A stretch of 61,571 bases of DNA from Methyloglobulus sp. (lineage in GTDB: Bacteria > Pseudomonadota > Gammaproteobacteria > Methylococcales > Methylomonadaceae). Shown piece after piece: positions 44,559 through 53,232 of this stretch (positions are counted from its first letter, which is position 1; each line of letters opens with the position of its first letter). A program made the position numbers and the translations under genes. A model generated the notes under the pieces. That model was not told the origin of the DNA and made no database searches. It saw only the letters and a program-made list of their open reading frames with translations. The stretch spans positions 1 through 61,571 of the forward strand of contig JABFQX010000021.1 of NCBI GenBank assembly GCA_013141505.1, written 5' to 3'.

Positions 44559-46313
44559 TTATCTCACCACTTTAACGACCGCGCTCGCCTGATCGCAGTT
44601 GGTAGGGGCGGCCTTTTCGCAGATTTTATAATTAACTGTGTAAGTTCCTGTTGAAGCTCCCGATACCACACTGACCTTCCCTGTGGTTGCACTGAAAGTG
44701 AAGCCGCGTGGAATGCTGCCACCCACCGACAAGGTAACTTTAGCAGTCGTCGCGGGGGCGACTTCCAACGTGTCATTTGCCAATACATTGGCGATTGCTA
44801 CGCCACCCGTGCTGCGCTTGACTGAGCCACTATCATTGACCGCATCAATTACGTTTGCCCGTACGGTCGCTGTTGCGACAGCGCTAGCGCAATTCGCGGC
44901 ATTCAACTTATCGCAGATGCGATAGCTCAACGGGTAACTACCCCTTGTGGTACCGGCGGCAATGTTGACGGCACCCGTCAGTGGATCAAGCGTTAAGCCA
45001 GGCGGTACTTGCACGGTTTGCAAACTCACATTTGCTGTTGTTGCGGCGACAGTGCCGTAGAGGTCATTGGCTAAAACGTTGGCGATAACAACGCCTCCAG
45101 AAGTCGTGACCGTGCCGATATCTGCGTTCGCTTGAATGACAATGTTAGGATTAGTCACGGTAACGTAAACAGTATTCCTTGAGCAATTGTTGGCTAACAA
45201 CTTATCACAGATGCGGTATTCTACAGTGTAGTAGTTTCCCGGTGTCATGCCGGGAGCTGCCGTGATCTCGCCGGTTGCTTCATTCAGGTCGAGGCCAACC
45301 CACCAAGACAGCTTGGTTAGTGTTGTATTCGCCGTGGTTGCAGAGCCATAGTTATACATGTCGTTGGCCAGCACGTTAGCGACCACAACACCACCGACAG
45401 TAGAGACTGTTCCGCCGTCGGCATTTGCTTGGATGCCAGTAATGTTCGGGACGGTCACGCGTGCCGTCGCCGTGTCGCAACTAGTGTTCGTAGTTGAGCA
45501 GATCTGGTAAACCAGATCGTGCGTACCCGCCCCTACCGTGGTGTCGGCGTATACAGCGCCGGTGGCAGGATCAAGCGTCAAGCCCAGCCGCGTTGAAGAT
45601 ACCGTCGAGAGCAATACGTTGGCAGTGGTGGCGCGAACTCCGTTGTTCCAGTCGTTTACCAGAACGTTTGCGATCGCTGTGCCGCCAGCGAGGTTGGCAA
45701 CGCTACCGGTATCATAGTAGGCATGAACCTGGCCAGTACTTTGGCCTGTGGCCCGCCAAAGGAAGACTCCGGTATCATAGCTATGGCCGTCCGTCTTTCC
45801 AGCAATCGTGAAAATACCGTTTTGAATGGTCGAGTTGTTGGCTTCAACGTATCCGGACACAGGAAGGCTCGTCGTGGCGTTAATCGTGGATGTCCAACCG
45901 GTCAGGAACAACCGATAAGATCCTACCGGGCATCCTCCCGCACACACTTGCGAGTTGGTTGCTGAAAAGCCGTTGAATACGTTGCGCGCAGGCTGGAGGT
46001 AGGTGCTGCCAGACAGTGTGTCGCTAGTCAGGAAATCCGGCGTGTAGTAGCTGAAGAGCGTTCTGGATTGTGAATCGGTCGCCCAAATCCAGTCCGTCAA
46101 ATCGTAGGTTTTGCCAAATGCGGCCGGCACGCTGCCGTTACACGGTGTCAGTCCGTCGCGCGGACAAACCGTAGCCACATCCGCCCAACTCGCATAATAA
46201 GTTTCGGCGACTTGGCGCCACTCATGTCCATGTCCATCATTATACGGTGCGGCACTCGCTGCACTCATTCCGATCAAGTACAGCATGGCGACCACTACAA
46301 ACAGCCTTTTCAT
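44559..46313 (-). CDS. Secreted protein with tandem cadherin/Ig-like repeats
   Basis: From the ATG at 46313 (preceded by GGGAG) the protein has 584 residues with a signal peptide ending in ASAA. An N-terminal domain of about 190 residues (EWRQVAETYYASWADVATV...) is followed by four repeats of about 95 residues, each with GGVxIANVLANDxY, ATTANVxL, GLTLDPxTGAV and YRICDKLxxxNC. Each repeat has a cysteine pair in the last strand region. This is the layout of adhesive or stalk proteins made of Ig-like domains. No anchor is visible, so it is probably released or held by another factor. Confidence 0.8.
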   Translation of the reverse strand: MKRLFVVVAMLYLIGMSAASAAPYNDGHGHEWRQVAETYYASWADVATVCPRDGLTPCNGSVPAAFGKTYDLTDWIWATDSQSRTLFSYYTPDFLTSDTLSGSTYLQPARNVFNGFSATNSQVCAGGCPVGSYRLFLTGWTSTINATTSLPVSGYVEANNSTIQNGIFTIAGKTDGHSYDTGVFLWRATGQSTGQVHAYYDTGSVANLAGGTAIANVLVNDWNNGVRATTANVLLSTVSSTRLGLTLDPATGAVYADTTVGAGTHDLVYQICSTTNTSCDTATARVTVPNITGIQANADGGTVSTVGGVVVANVLANDMYNYGSATTANTTLTKLSWWVGLDLNEATGEITAAPGMTPGNYYTVEYRICDKLLANNCSRNTVYVTVTNPNIVIQANADIGTVTTSGGVVIANVLANDLYGTVAATTANVSLQTVQVPPGLTLDPLTGAVNIAAGTTRGSYPLSYRICDKLNAANCASAVATATVRANVIDAVNDSGSVKRSTGGVAIANVLANDTLEVAPATTAKVTLSVGGSIPRGFTFSATTGKVSVVSGASTGTYTVNYKICEKAAPTNCDQASAVVKVVR

Positions 46314-46699
46314 TTCATGAACTCCCTTCAATGTCAAACAAAATTAAAACATAATATTGTAGCTTCAAATTAAAATCGGCACAAACATATCACAATTCCG
46401 TCGAGCGTGATAGCCGAAGGGTGGCTCAATTTTTTGCTTTTCTTGATTAAGATCAATTAAAGATAATTGACTTAGAACCTGTTCAAGATCGGGTATTTTT
46501 AAATAAGTAAAGGTATAGTGGGTGCTTTTTACCTCGTACCTCGGCACATCCTATATTTGGCGCATCTTACGGGTTAACGTAAGTACTCGGCAAACATGCG
46601 GCGGGTTACGCCGCGCAGGAAGCTCTGGGTTGCTTAAGTTCAGAGGGATTGCGCGGCTAACACGCCCTACGGCAGTCGTTTTTTATCCGCCGTACGCGG

Positions 46700-47890
46700 T
46701 TACGGGGTTGTCGCGTCGATACGCTTTAGCAAAAAATAATGACTAAAAAATTTGTCTGAACCAATTATGTCGCCCTTGTTATTAATGTCCATTATGTAGG
46801 ATAGCTTCCAATTCAAAGAAGGTGGATTTACTACCAAGTCTGCCACATTTAAACGTACACCAGGCTTAGGCAGCAAATAACTATTGAGATCAAATGTATC
46901 GGGGTTCGTCACAGTTATTAATATCAAGTTGTTGTCGTTGAAAATAGAATTGATGTCGGATGGAAATTGTGGAGTGCCTTCATCAACAAGATAGGTATGG
47001 AAGACACCTTTTTTATCCCATAGCCCAATGTGTTGCTCACCAAAATTTAGGTGACTCGTAACGCCGAGCACATTCCCCCGGTTGTTAATGGAACTCGCAG
47101 AGCTACACTCTCCTGTTGGTAGGGGATTTAATGTCATCGTCTTGCCGTTGTTAGACCCATAACGCAAACCACGGGAGCAACCGTTACTGCCAGACACATT
47201 TCCAATCAATGTTCCCTCGTTGTTAATAATGTTGTGATAAGGACTCAATTGGAATGTCGGGCCAAAATCGAGCAGGGTGAAACGGCCTTTTTTATAAAGC
47301 GAATAGCCAATAAAGGGCCAGGCTCCACTCGGATTATCACCATAAGACTCAATTAGCGCTGTACCCTCATCATTAAGGCCGATAACATAGCTGTGAACTT
47401 CGCCCGGCAGATTCGGCGCAATCAGTTTGGTCTTATGGCCCCGGAACAAGGCAGCCTGATAAACCGGACTACCGCTAGAGTTAAAATTTATTACATTACC
47501 TCCCGCTGTGCCGTCTCCATTCGCCGCCAGAGCATCTCCTTGTGTTCCAGCACCTAATGCGGTCACCACGCCACGGTCATAAACAATGGGGTATTCACCG
47601 CCATTGTCATCATTGTAGGCAATCCCGTATACTCGACCATTGTCGTCAATCGACGTAGCCATCCAAAAGCGTGATATTCCAGTGGGAAATTTTGCCTGAT
47701 TGAGATCGATGTATTTATAGCGAAACGTCTCCGCTTGTGCCAACGAGGCCGACAACCCCAGCGCAACCCAAAACAAGCAAAGAATAATCCTTGCAACGTG
47801 GCTGGCTTTTGCCGTCAAACTATTGCGTCTTGCGTCTTGCGTCTTGCGTCTTGCGTCTTGCGTCTTGAATATTATTGTCTTTGTTTTCAT
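46700..47890 (-). CDS. Secreted HAF-repeat-like protein with heptanucleotide repeat at its start
   Basis: A 396-residue exported protein. Residues 9-22 (KTQDARRKTQDARR) are coded by six heptanucleotide repeats; a hydrophobic signal core follows (IILCLFWVALGLSASLAQA). The mature part has recurring IDDNGRVYG, LNDEGTAL, INNEGTLIGN, INNRGNVLG and INNKGDIIG motifs, as in the extracellular HAF repeat family. Loss or gain of one repeat unit would shift the frame ahead of the signal peptide. A TTG codon after the repeat could provide an alternative start. Function unknown. The gap 46314-46699 before it holds no gene. Confidence 0.75.
   Translation of the reverse strand: MKTKTIIFKTQDARRKTQDARRNSLTAKASHVARIILCLFWVALGLSASLAQAETFRYKYIDLNQAKFPTGISRFWMATSIDDNGRVYGIAYNDDNGGEYPIVYDRGVVTALGAGTQGDALAANGDGTAGGNVINFNSSGSPVYQAALFRGHKTKLIAPNLPGEVHSYVIGLNDEGTALIESYGDNPSGAWPFIGYSLYKKGRFTLLDFGPTFQLSPYHNIINNEGTLIGNVSGSNGCSRGLRYGSNNGKTMTLNPLPTGECSSASSINNRGNVLGVTSHLNFGEQHIGLWDKKGVFHTYLVDEGTPQFPSDINSIFNDNNLILITVTNPDTFDLNSYLLPKPGVRLNVADLVVNPPSLNWKLSYIMDINNKGDIIGSDKFFSHYFLLKRIDATTP
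47824..47865 (-). repeat. Heptanucleotide tandem repeat, 6 copies, inside coding sequence
   Basis: TGCGTCT is repeated six times without mismatch (AGACGCA on the coding strand), starting about eight codons into the secreted HAF-repeat gene. Seven is not a multiple of three, so changes in copy number switch the frame. Confidence 0.95.
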
Positions 47891-47998
47891 GACATACCCC
47901 TTAATTGAGTGAAATAGTTGTATCGTTTACGTTACGGCATAATCACCCACAAGGCATAAATACCTGAAGGGTAATACAACAGCAACGATACGCTTATA

Positions 47999-48134
47999 GA
48001 TTCGGCCTTTTAATGTTTGAAGTAGTTGCGATACCCTTCGGCTTCGCTCAGGGAACGCAGCGGTAACGTACCCTGAGCGAACTCGTGCTGAGCGTAGTCG
48101 AAGTAACCTAAGGGTAACTTCATAAGGCCGGATC
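47999..48134. repeat. MITE-like palindromic repeat, copy 3 (reverse orientation)
   Basis: It begins GATTCGGCCTTTTAATGTTT and ends CTTCATAAGGCCGGATC, so it is the reverse orientation of copies 1 and 2. The inner hairpin CTTCGGCTTCGCTCAGGG is followed by an extra CTCGTGCTGAGCGTAGTCGA segment, making this the longest copy. Confidence 0.8.
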
Positions 48135-48225
48135 AATAATTACTGCCGTCAAATCAATGCCTAAAAGACCTGGGCAAAAAAACCTCGCTTTTCGACACTT
48201 TAACTATACACGATAATTTGTGTGC

Positions 48226-48251
48226 AAACACCCTACTCGAGTAGGGTGTTT
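48226..48251. repeat. Perfect 26-bp palindrome
   Basis: AAACACCCTACTC meets its exact complement at the centre (CTCGAG). Followed by GATCCCTTTTT, it may act as a terminator in the gene-poor stretch 48135-49269. Confidence 0.75.
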
Positions 48252-48428
48252 GATCCCTTTTTCATTATTTTTCGTTTCTCGCGCCCTGCCGTAACGCTTA
48301 GATAGGCAGGACGCAAGACACCGTAACACGATTAAGTTATTGCTGTCTGTGAACTATTCCACTTGAAAAGTGTGAAATATTACCTTTTATTGCAAGCCGA
48401 TTCGTGGTGAGTGGGGGGAGTTACAGCC

Positions 48429-48454
48429 CGGTGGGCAGGTTTTTTTGCCCACCG
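48429..48454. repeat. GGTGGGCA hairpin
   Basis: CGGTGGGCA and TGCCCACCG form a 9-bp stem with a T-rich 8-nt loop. The same word recurs near 48895-48911 (GCGGGCAAAACCGCCTGCCC), so this is repeat-type intergenic DNA rather than a gene end. Confidence 0.6.
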
Positions 48455-48678
48455 TTTTCAGGTGCTTGCGGTATTCCGTGCAGCCATCGCAGAGAGTGCC
48501 CGAACGCTGTAAGGCGTATTCGCCGCTAGGCAATACGCCACGAACGAAGCGGACAAGGTTGGTTATTGCCCGTATTTTCCAAACCGATATTTTGGATATG
48601 CTTATTTTGGTTCGGTGATACGTTGGGCATGGCGGTTTGCTGCGCGAAACTATATAGTTTTAGATTCATAAAAGGACT

Positions 48679-48751
48679 GTCATTTCGAACGAAGTGAGAA
48701 ATCTATGATGCTACTGTCCGTCACAAGATTTCTCACTTCGTTCGAAATGAC
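48679..48751. repeat. Long perfect inverted repeat (26-bp arms)
   Basis: Arms at 48679-48704 and 48726-48751 are exactly complementary around a 21-nt loop; they contain CATTTCGAACGAAGTGAGAA. The palindrome word belongs to a sequence type seen scattered in many genomes. No gene is supported in 48252-48942. Confidence 0.8.
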
Positions 48752-48942
48752 AATCACCGCCGTATGTCCGTTATGCAGGGCAGTAGGGCGGAATAACCGC
48801 CGAATGAAAATTATAACCATGCGGCGCAATACGGCTTCGCCTATGCGCCCTACCTCGCTGTACTTTAAAAGCCGATTAGTCCTGTAGAGCGGGCAAAACC
48901 GCCTGCCCACCTTACTTTGCACTCTTTACTACACTTTTTATT

Positions 48943-49198
48943 ATGTGACGGAATCGAATTATTCGCATCATCGGGATTACATCGTCATCAATCCGGTTAA
49001 CCATGCCTCGGTTACGCGGCTGCGAGATTTACCCGAAGGGCATAAAGGCCGTATTCCACTATTCACCGCGAAATTGCACACGGTATTTATCCTTTAGATT
49101 GGGCGGGAGAACCCGACACGCTTGAATTGGCAGTTGGCGACGTGGGAAAGTTATCTGAAGAGACAATCGCCCTGAAAAAATTACTCTTGCCGACATGA
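48943..49198 (+). pseudogene. REP-associated tyrosine transposase (RAYT), C-terminal relic
   Basis: The sequence reads SHHRDYIVINPVNHASVTRL, then after an insert YSTIHREIAHGIYPLDWAGE and GKLSEETIALKKLLLPT to a TGA at 49196-49198. The RDYIxxNPVKHG and YSTxHRxxxxGIYPLDW words are typical of the RAYT/TnpA-REP family, which mobilises REP hairpins. The N-terminal catalytic HUH and Tyr part is missing. A short dispersed repeat sits in the middle and breaks the frame. Confidence 0.75.
49031..49050 (+). repeat. Short dispersed repeat inserted in the RAYT relic
   Basis: ACCCGAAGGGCATAAAGGCC lies between the codons for RDL and YSTIHR. Removing about 17 bases restores the family reading frame RDLPYSTIHR. 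Confidence 0.7.
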
Positions 49199-49269
49199 AA
49201 TTATGCGATATTACAATAACTACAATAAAAACTTCTGCACAGAAACGCTGACAACACAATGGAGACGCC

Positions 49270-50316
49270 ATGACCGACACCGCCATTAATGAATCCGTAC
49301 AAAACTATTACGGCCAAGTGCTGCAGTCGAGCCAGGATTTAAAAACCAGCGCCTGTTGTACTGTGGACGCGATGCCTGTGCATTTGCGCCCCTTGCTGGC
49401 GGATTTGCATCCTGACGTGGTTGCGCGATTTTATGGCTGTGGCTCACCCTTGCCGCCCGTGTTGAAAGGCCTAACCGTATTGGATTTGGGCTGTGGCTCC
49501 GGCCGTGACTGCTATTTGCTGTCCCGATTGGTAGGTGAATCAGGCCGTGTTATCGGTATTGATATGACCGAAGAACAACTCACTGTCGCCAAACAACATC
49601 GCGATTGGCATAGCAAACGCTACGGCTATGCCCGTTCCAATGTCGAATTTATAAAAGCGCACATTGAAGATTTAACACCAGCCGGTATTGCCGATAATTC
49701 CATTGATGTCGTCGTATCAAACTGTGCCATCAACCTGTCACCCAATAAACATAAAGTATTGGCGGAAATTTTCCGGGTTCTCAAATCCGGCGGCGAATTG
49801 TATTTTTCTGATGTCTATGCCGACCGCCGTATTCCCGAACGGCTTAAGTTGGATCCCGTCCTACTGGGTGAATGCTTGGGCGGTGCCTTATATTGGGAAG
49901 ATTTCCGCCGCATCATGCAAGATTTGGGCTGTCCTGATGTGCGCGTGGTTAAAGAAAATCCGATTAGTCTGGATGATACGGAAGTGGCGGGCAAAATCGG
50001 CATGGTCAAGTTCCGTTCGATTACCGTCAGTGCCTTTAAAATGCCATTGGAAGACCGCTGCGAAGATTTCGGTCAAGTTGCTGCTTATAAAGGCACTATA
50101 CCGGAATATCCCCATGCCTTTGATCTGGACGACCATCATCACCTGGAAACGGGTCGGCCATTGCGGGTCTGCGGCAATACGGCCGATATGCTGGGTTTAA
50201 GCCGCTATGCGGAACATTTTGAATTGTGGGGCAATAAATCGACGCACTTTGGCTTATTTGATTGTGCGCCGCCGAATACCAGCCTTACCTTGCAATCGGG
50301 TGCCGCGTGCTGTTAA
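49270..50316 (+). CDS. arsM: Arsenite S-adenosylmethionine methyltransferase
   Basis: A 348-residue enzyme that methylates trivalent arsenic. It has the SAM motif VLDLGCGSGRDCYLLSRLVG (about residues 70-89) and cysteines at 29, 57, 152 and 202. Their spacing (28 and 50) matches Cys44, Cys72, Cys174 and Cys224 of the algal ArsM, and the contexts FYGCGSPLP, SNCAINLSP and LLGECLGGALY are typical. A C-terminal CC pair ends the protein. It is followed 12 bp later by arsS, which points to arsenosugar synthesis rather than plain volatilisation. Confidence 0.93.
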   Translation: MTDTAINESVQNYYGQVLQSSQDLKTSACCTVDAMPVHLRPLLADLHPDVVARFYGCGSPLPPVLKGLTVLDLGCGSGRDCYLLSRLVGESGRVIGIDMTEEQLTVAKQHRDWHSKRYGYARSNVEFIKAHIEDLTPAGIADNSIDVVVSNCAINLSPNKHKVLAEIFRVLKSGGELYFSDVYADRRIPERLKLDPVLLGECLGGALYWEDFRRIMQDLGCPDVRVVKENPISLDDTEVAGKIGMVKFRSITVSAFKMPLEDRCEDFGQVAAYKGTIPEYPHAFDLDDHHHLETGRPLRVCGNTADMLGLSRYAEHFELWGNKSTHFGLFDCAPPNTSLTLQSGAACC

Positions 50317-50328
50317 CCAGGATAACCG

Positions 50329-51288
50329 ATGCGCGACACCAAACCCTTACTGCTGAACACTGATTTCCCGCCAATACGCCGAGGGCATTTACAGACTTTG
50401 CAAATGAACCTCGGTTATCTGTGCAATTTGAGCTGTACGCATTGCCATGTCAATGCAGGACCGAAACGGACGGAACTCATGAGCCGGAAAACCATGCAAA
50501 CAGCCCTCGATTTGGCCGATAAGTATCAACTAAAACACCTGGATTTAACCGGTGGCTCACCGGAAATGAATCCCGATTTCCGTTGGCTAGTACGACAGGG
50601 CAGGGCGCGGTCATTACATGTCATAAACCGTTGCAACCCAACAATTCTGGTAGAACCAGGCTATGAAGATACGGCAGAATTCCTGGCTGATCAGCGCGTT
50701 GAAGTCATCGCCTCCTTGCCCTGTTATCTGGAGGACAATGTTGATGCCCAGCGCGGCAAAGGGGTATTTAGCGCTTCCATTGCCGCCCTGAAAAAACTCA
50801 ATGCTCTAGGCTATGGTCGGACAGATACTGGCCTTATCCTCAATTTAGTGTTCAATCCACAAGGGATGAACCTGCCACCGCCGCAAGCACAACTTGAGCA
50901 GGCTTACCGACAATTTTTGAGTGAGCATTTTGACCTGTCTTTTAATAACCTGTTCACCATCACCAATATGCCAATCCAGCGCTTTGGTGCTACGCTGCTG
51001 GCCAAAGGCCAATTTGAAGGCTATATGAAGCGGTTGAAACAGGCATATCAGTCCGCCAACCTCGAACACGTCATGTGCCGAAACCTGGTGAGCGTTGACT
51101 GGCAAGGTTATGTGTATGATTGCGACTTCAACCAAATGCTGGCAATGCCATTGGCCGGAAACCGTACTCACCTGAGTCAATTGCTGGCAAATATGCCCGA
51201 AGCGATGCCGATCAATGTCGCCGATCACTGCTATGGCTGCACCGCCGGACAAGGGTCAAGTTGCTCAGGCATATTGTCGCAAGCCTGA
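50329..51288 (+). CDS. arsS: Arsenosugar biosynthesis radical SAM protein ArsS
   Basis: A 319-residue radical SAM enzyme with the cluster motif CNLSCTHCHVNAGPKR (Cys-x3-Cys-x2-C near residue 36), LDLTGGSPEMNP, and late cysteines for an auxiliary cluster (YDCDFNQ, DHCYGCTAGQGSSCSG). ArsS family members act after ArsM and attach a 5'-deoxyadenosyl group to dimethylarsinous acid on the way to arsenosugars. The 12-bp gap from arsM supports one transcript. No further arsenosugar gene lies next to the pair. Confidence 0.92.
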   Translation: MRDTKPLLLNTDFPPIRRGHLQTLQMNLGYLCNLSCTHCHVNAGPKRTELMSRKTMQTALDLADKYQLKHLDLTGGSPEMNPDFRWLVRQGRARSLHVINRCNPTILVEPGYEDTAEFLADQRVEVIASLPCYLEDNVDAQRGKGVFSASIAALKKLNALGYGRTDTGLILNLVFNPQGMNLPPPQAQLEQAYRQFLSEHFDLSFNNLFTITNMPIQRFGATLLAKGQFEGYMKRLKQAYQSANLEHVMCRNLVSVDWQGYVYDCDFNQMLAMPLAGNRTHLSQLLANMPEAMPINVADHCYGCTAGQGSSCSGILSQA

Positions 51289-51694
51289 GACTGGTCATTG
51301 AGCTATCATATGACGCGCTGCCACCACCCAAATTTTTAATTTGTATTTCAGAATTGATAAATGACTGGATATTTTCAGTTATATCAACAAATTATTACGT
51401 GAATCTTCTCAATCCAACCTTCTCCCGCTGAGAGCAGATGGGTGGGAACTTATTGGCGATTAAGTATTGCTGTTAATAAATAGGGTGAGCTAAATTGAGA
51501 TGTCTATCCAAATTTCTGCATTTACTTTAGCTTTTTCAAACGAATACATCTGATTATAAAGAGTAGCTCACATTAATATTTAATTTTAAACCTTAAACTT
51601 TGCCTCGAAGTAAACGAGTACAACACTGCTGCCATATTAATGGCTTAGGTATCGTATGCCACGTTTTAATCTTGCTATGACTGAGGTAAAAATA

Positions 51695-52708
51695 ATGACC
51701 AAAAAATTCACCGCTATAACAATGGGCGCAGCCCTGTTATCTTGCTCTGTCGCACACGCTGACACCATACTAGGAGCTTATGTGAAGAGCGATGGTTGGT
51801 CGCTCACTGAAATAGATTCGTGGAATACCGCCGCCAATAAGCCGATGGCGATTACCAATCTGTTCACCAACTTTGACTATAACTGGGGTAATTTAAAGTA
51901 TCAATCTGACAATATCGCTTCACGCGGTGCTGTACCGATGATCACCTGGATGCCCGTTGTTTCGTCCCGGCCTAAAGCCAACTTGCTCACCGAGATTGTA
52001 AACGGACAATGGGACACTTACATTAATGGCTGGATTAATGGCTTCAAATGGTGGCGTTCTGGCGTGCCAGCCGGTCGCCCTGCGCGGATCATGCTGCGTT
52101 TTGGCCATGAGTTCAACGGTATCTGGTATCCCTGGGGTAATGATCCACAAAATTTTAAAGCCGCTTGGCGTTATATCTACAATAAGTTTGAAGTCGCGGG
52201 CATTAACCCTTACATAGATTGGGTCTGGTGTGCCAATAACTCGGATGTTGATAATGTAAAAGACATTACCCAATATTATCCTGGTGACATGTATGTCGAT
52301 TGGACTTCCTTGGACGGTTATAACTTTGGCAGTAATTATTCATGGTCTACCTGGAAAAGTTTCGACCAAACCTTCAGCGCGCCTTACAACAAACTGGTTA
52401 TCAACTATCCAACTAAGCCAATTATTATCGCTGAAGTAGGGGTTGCTGAACCTAGCGATTTGCCTAATCCTACTTACGGTCAAGATGGTAATGACATGGA
52501 CAGGGCCCAAAGCAAAGAAGCGTGGGTAGCCGATATGTTTAGTCGTATCGAATCTTCTTATCCGGCCATCCGTGCGGTGACTTGGTTCAACATCAACAAG
52601 GAATTAAGCTGGGCATTGCATAAATCCAATAATACCGGCCTACAAGCCTATAAGACGACAACGCAAAGCACTTATTTCCTCAACATTTATCAAAACACCG
52701 CCAAATAG
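51695..52708 (+). CDS. Secreted GH26-like glycoside hydrolase (mannanase type)
   Basis: A TGAGGT site sets the start at 51695, giving 337 residues with a signal peptide ending VAHA. The mature domain is a TIM barrel of the GH26/clan GH-A type: GAVPMITWMPV, RIMLRFGHEFNGIWYPWG with the acid/base Glu, and PIIIAEVGVAE with the nucleophile Glu; WTSLDGYNFG supplies a typical aromatic subsite. Family members cut beta-mannan or related glycans. Endogenous exopolysaccharide or external plant/algal mannan are both possible substrates. It is followed by a small secreted protein gene 14 bp downstream. Confidence 0.75.
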   Translation: MTKKFTAITMGAALLSCSVAHADTILGAYVKSDGWSLTEIDSWNTAANKPMAITNLFTNFDYNWGNLKYQSDNIASRGAVPMITWMPVVSSRPKANLLTEIVNGQWDTYINGWINGFKWWRSGVPAGRPARIMLRFGHEFNGIWYPWGNDPQNFKAAWRYIYNKFEVAGINPYIDWVWCANNSDVDNVKDITQYYPGDMYVDWTSLDGYNFGSNYSWSTWKSFDQTFSAPYNKLVINYPTKPIIIAEVGVAEPSDLPNPTYGQDGNDMDRAQSKEAWVADMFSRIESSYPAIRAVTWFNINKELSWALHKSNNTGLQAYKTTTQSTYFLNIYQNTAK

Positions 52709-52722
52709 TCTAGGAGAATCCC

Positions 52723-53034
52723 ATGAATAAAACCAAATATTTCGCACTGATGTTAGTAATAACAAGCAGCCCTCTCTTAGTGAATCAAAATGCTTTTGCC
52801 CTTGATCTACCTGATAAGCAAATAGCAGCCATGTCAAAGGCAGAATACATGGCCTATAAAGAAACTAAAGGCGAAGAGCAACGTGCCTTGGCAATGAGCA
52901 AACTACCCGAGGTGGTGGGTGAGGATATTCTGGAGCAAGAGGCCGATGGCATGTATATGCTGCCTCAACAAGCACTCGATAACTGGGGTAATGGTCGCAT
53001 GTTTCCTGATCGCTCCCTCGTTAAGGGTAATTAA
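52723..53034 (+). CDS. Small secreted hypothetical protein
   Basis: A 103-residue protein with a signal peptide (residues 1-26, ending AFA), an AGGAG ribosome-binding site and a 14-bp distance to the GH26-like gene, so the two are probably cotranscribed. The mature part is acidic and helical (LDLPDKQIAAMSKAEYMAYK...). No family is recognised. Confidence 0.65.
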   Translation: MNKTKYFALMLVITSSPLLVNQNAFALDLPDKQIAAMSKAEYMAYKETKGEEQRALAMSKLPEVVGEDILEQEADGMYMLPQQALDNWGNGRMFPDRSLVKGN

Positions 53035-53179
53035 AGGAAATAGTCGTGTTGTTAGGTTCGCACAGATAAAAAATCGATGGCTGCGCTGAATCATTAAAGC
53101 ATAGCCATCACGATCAAAGCGAACCAATATATTTTGGAATCAAAGGGGTCAGGCTCACTGCTGTCCCACAGTTTTTGAG

Positions 53180-53232
53180 TTACCATAAGGCCACCTGCAC
53201 GAAGCGCTGCTGGTCGGGTGGCCTTACGGTAA
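53180..53232. repeat. Large hairpin truncating the neighbouring gene
   Basis: TTACCATAAGGCCACC and GGTGGCCTTACGGTAA form a 16-bp stem with one mismatched position around a 21-nt GC-rich loop. The right arm provides the TAA stop of the truncated HAF-like gene. It may serve as terminator for the opposing genes as well. Confidence 0.75.

Noticed and set aside
49270-51288. arsM-arsS as part of the first arsenic operon
   Set aside because: They are 35 kb away with their own upstream region and many unrelated genes between.
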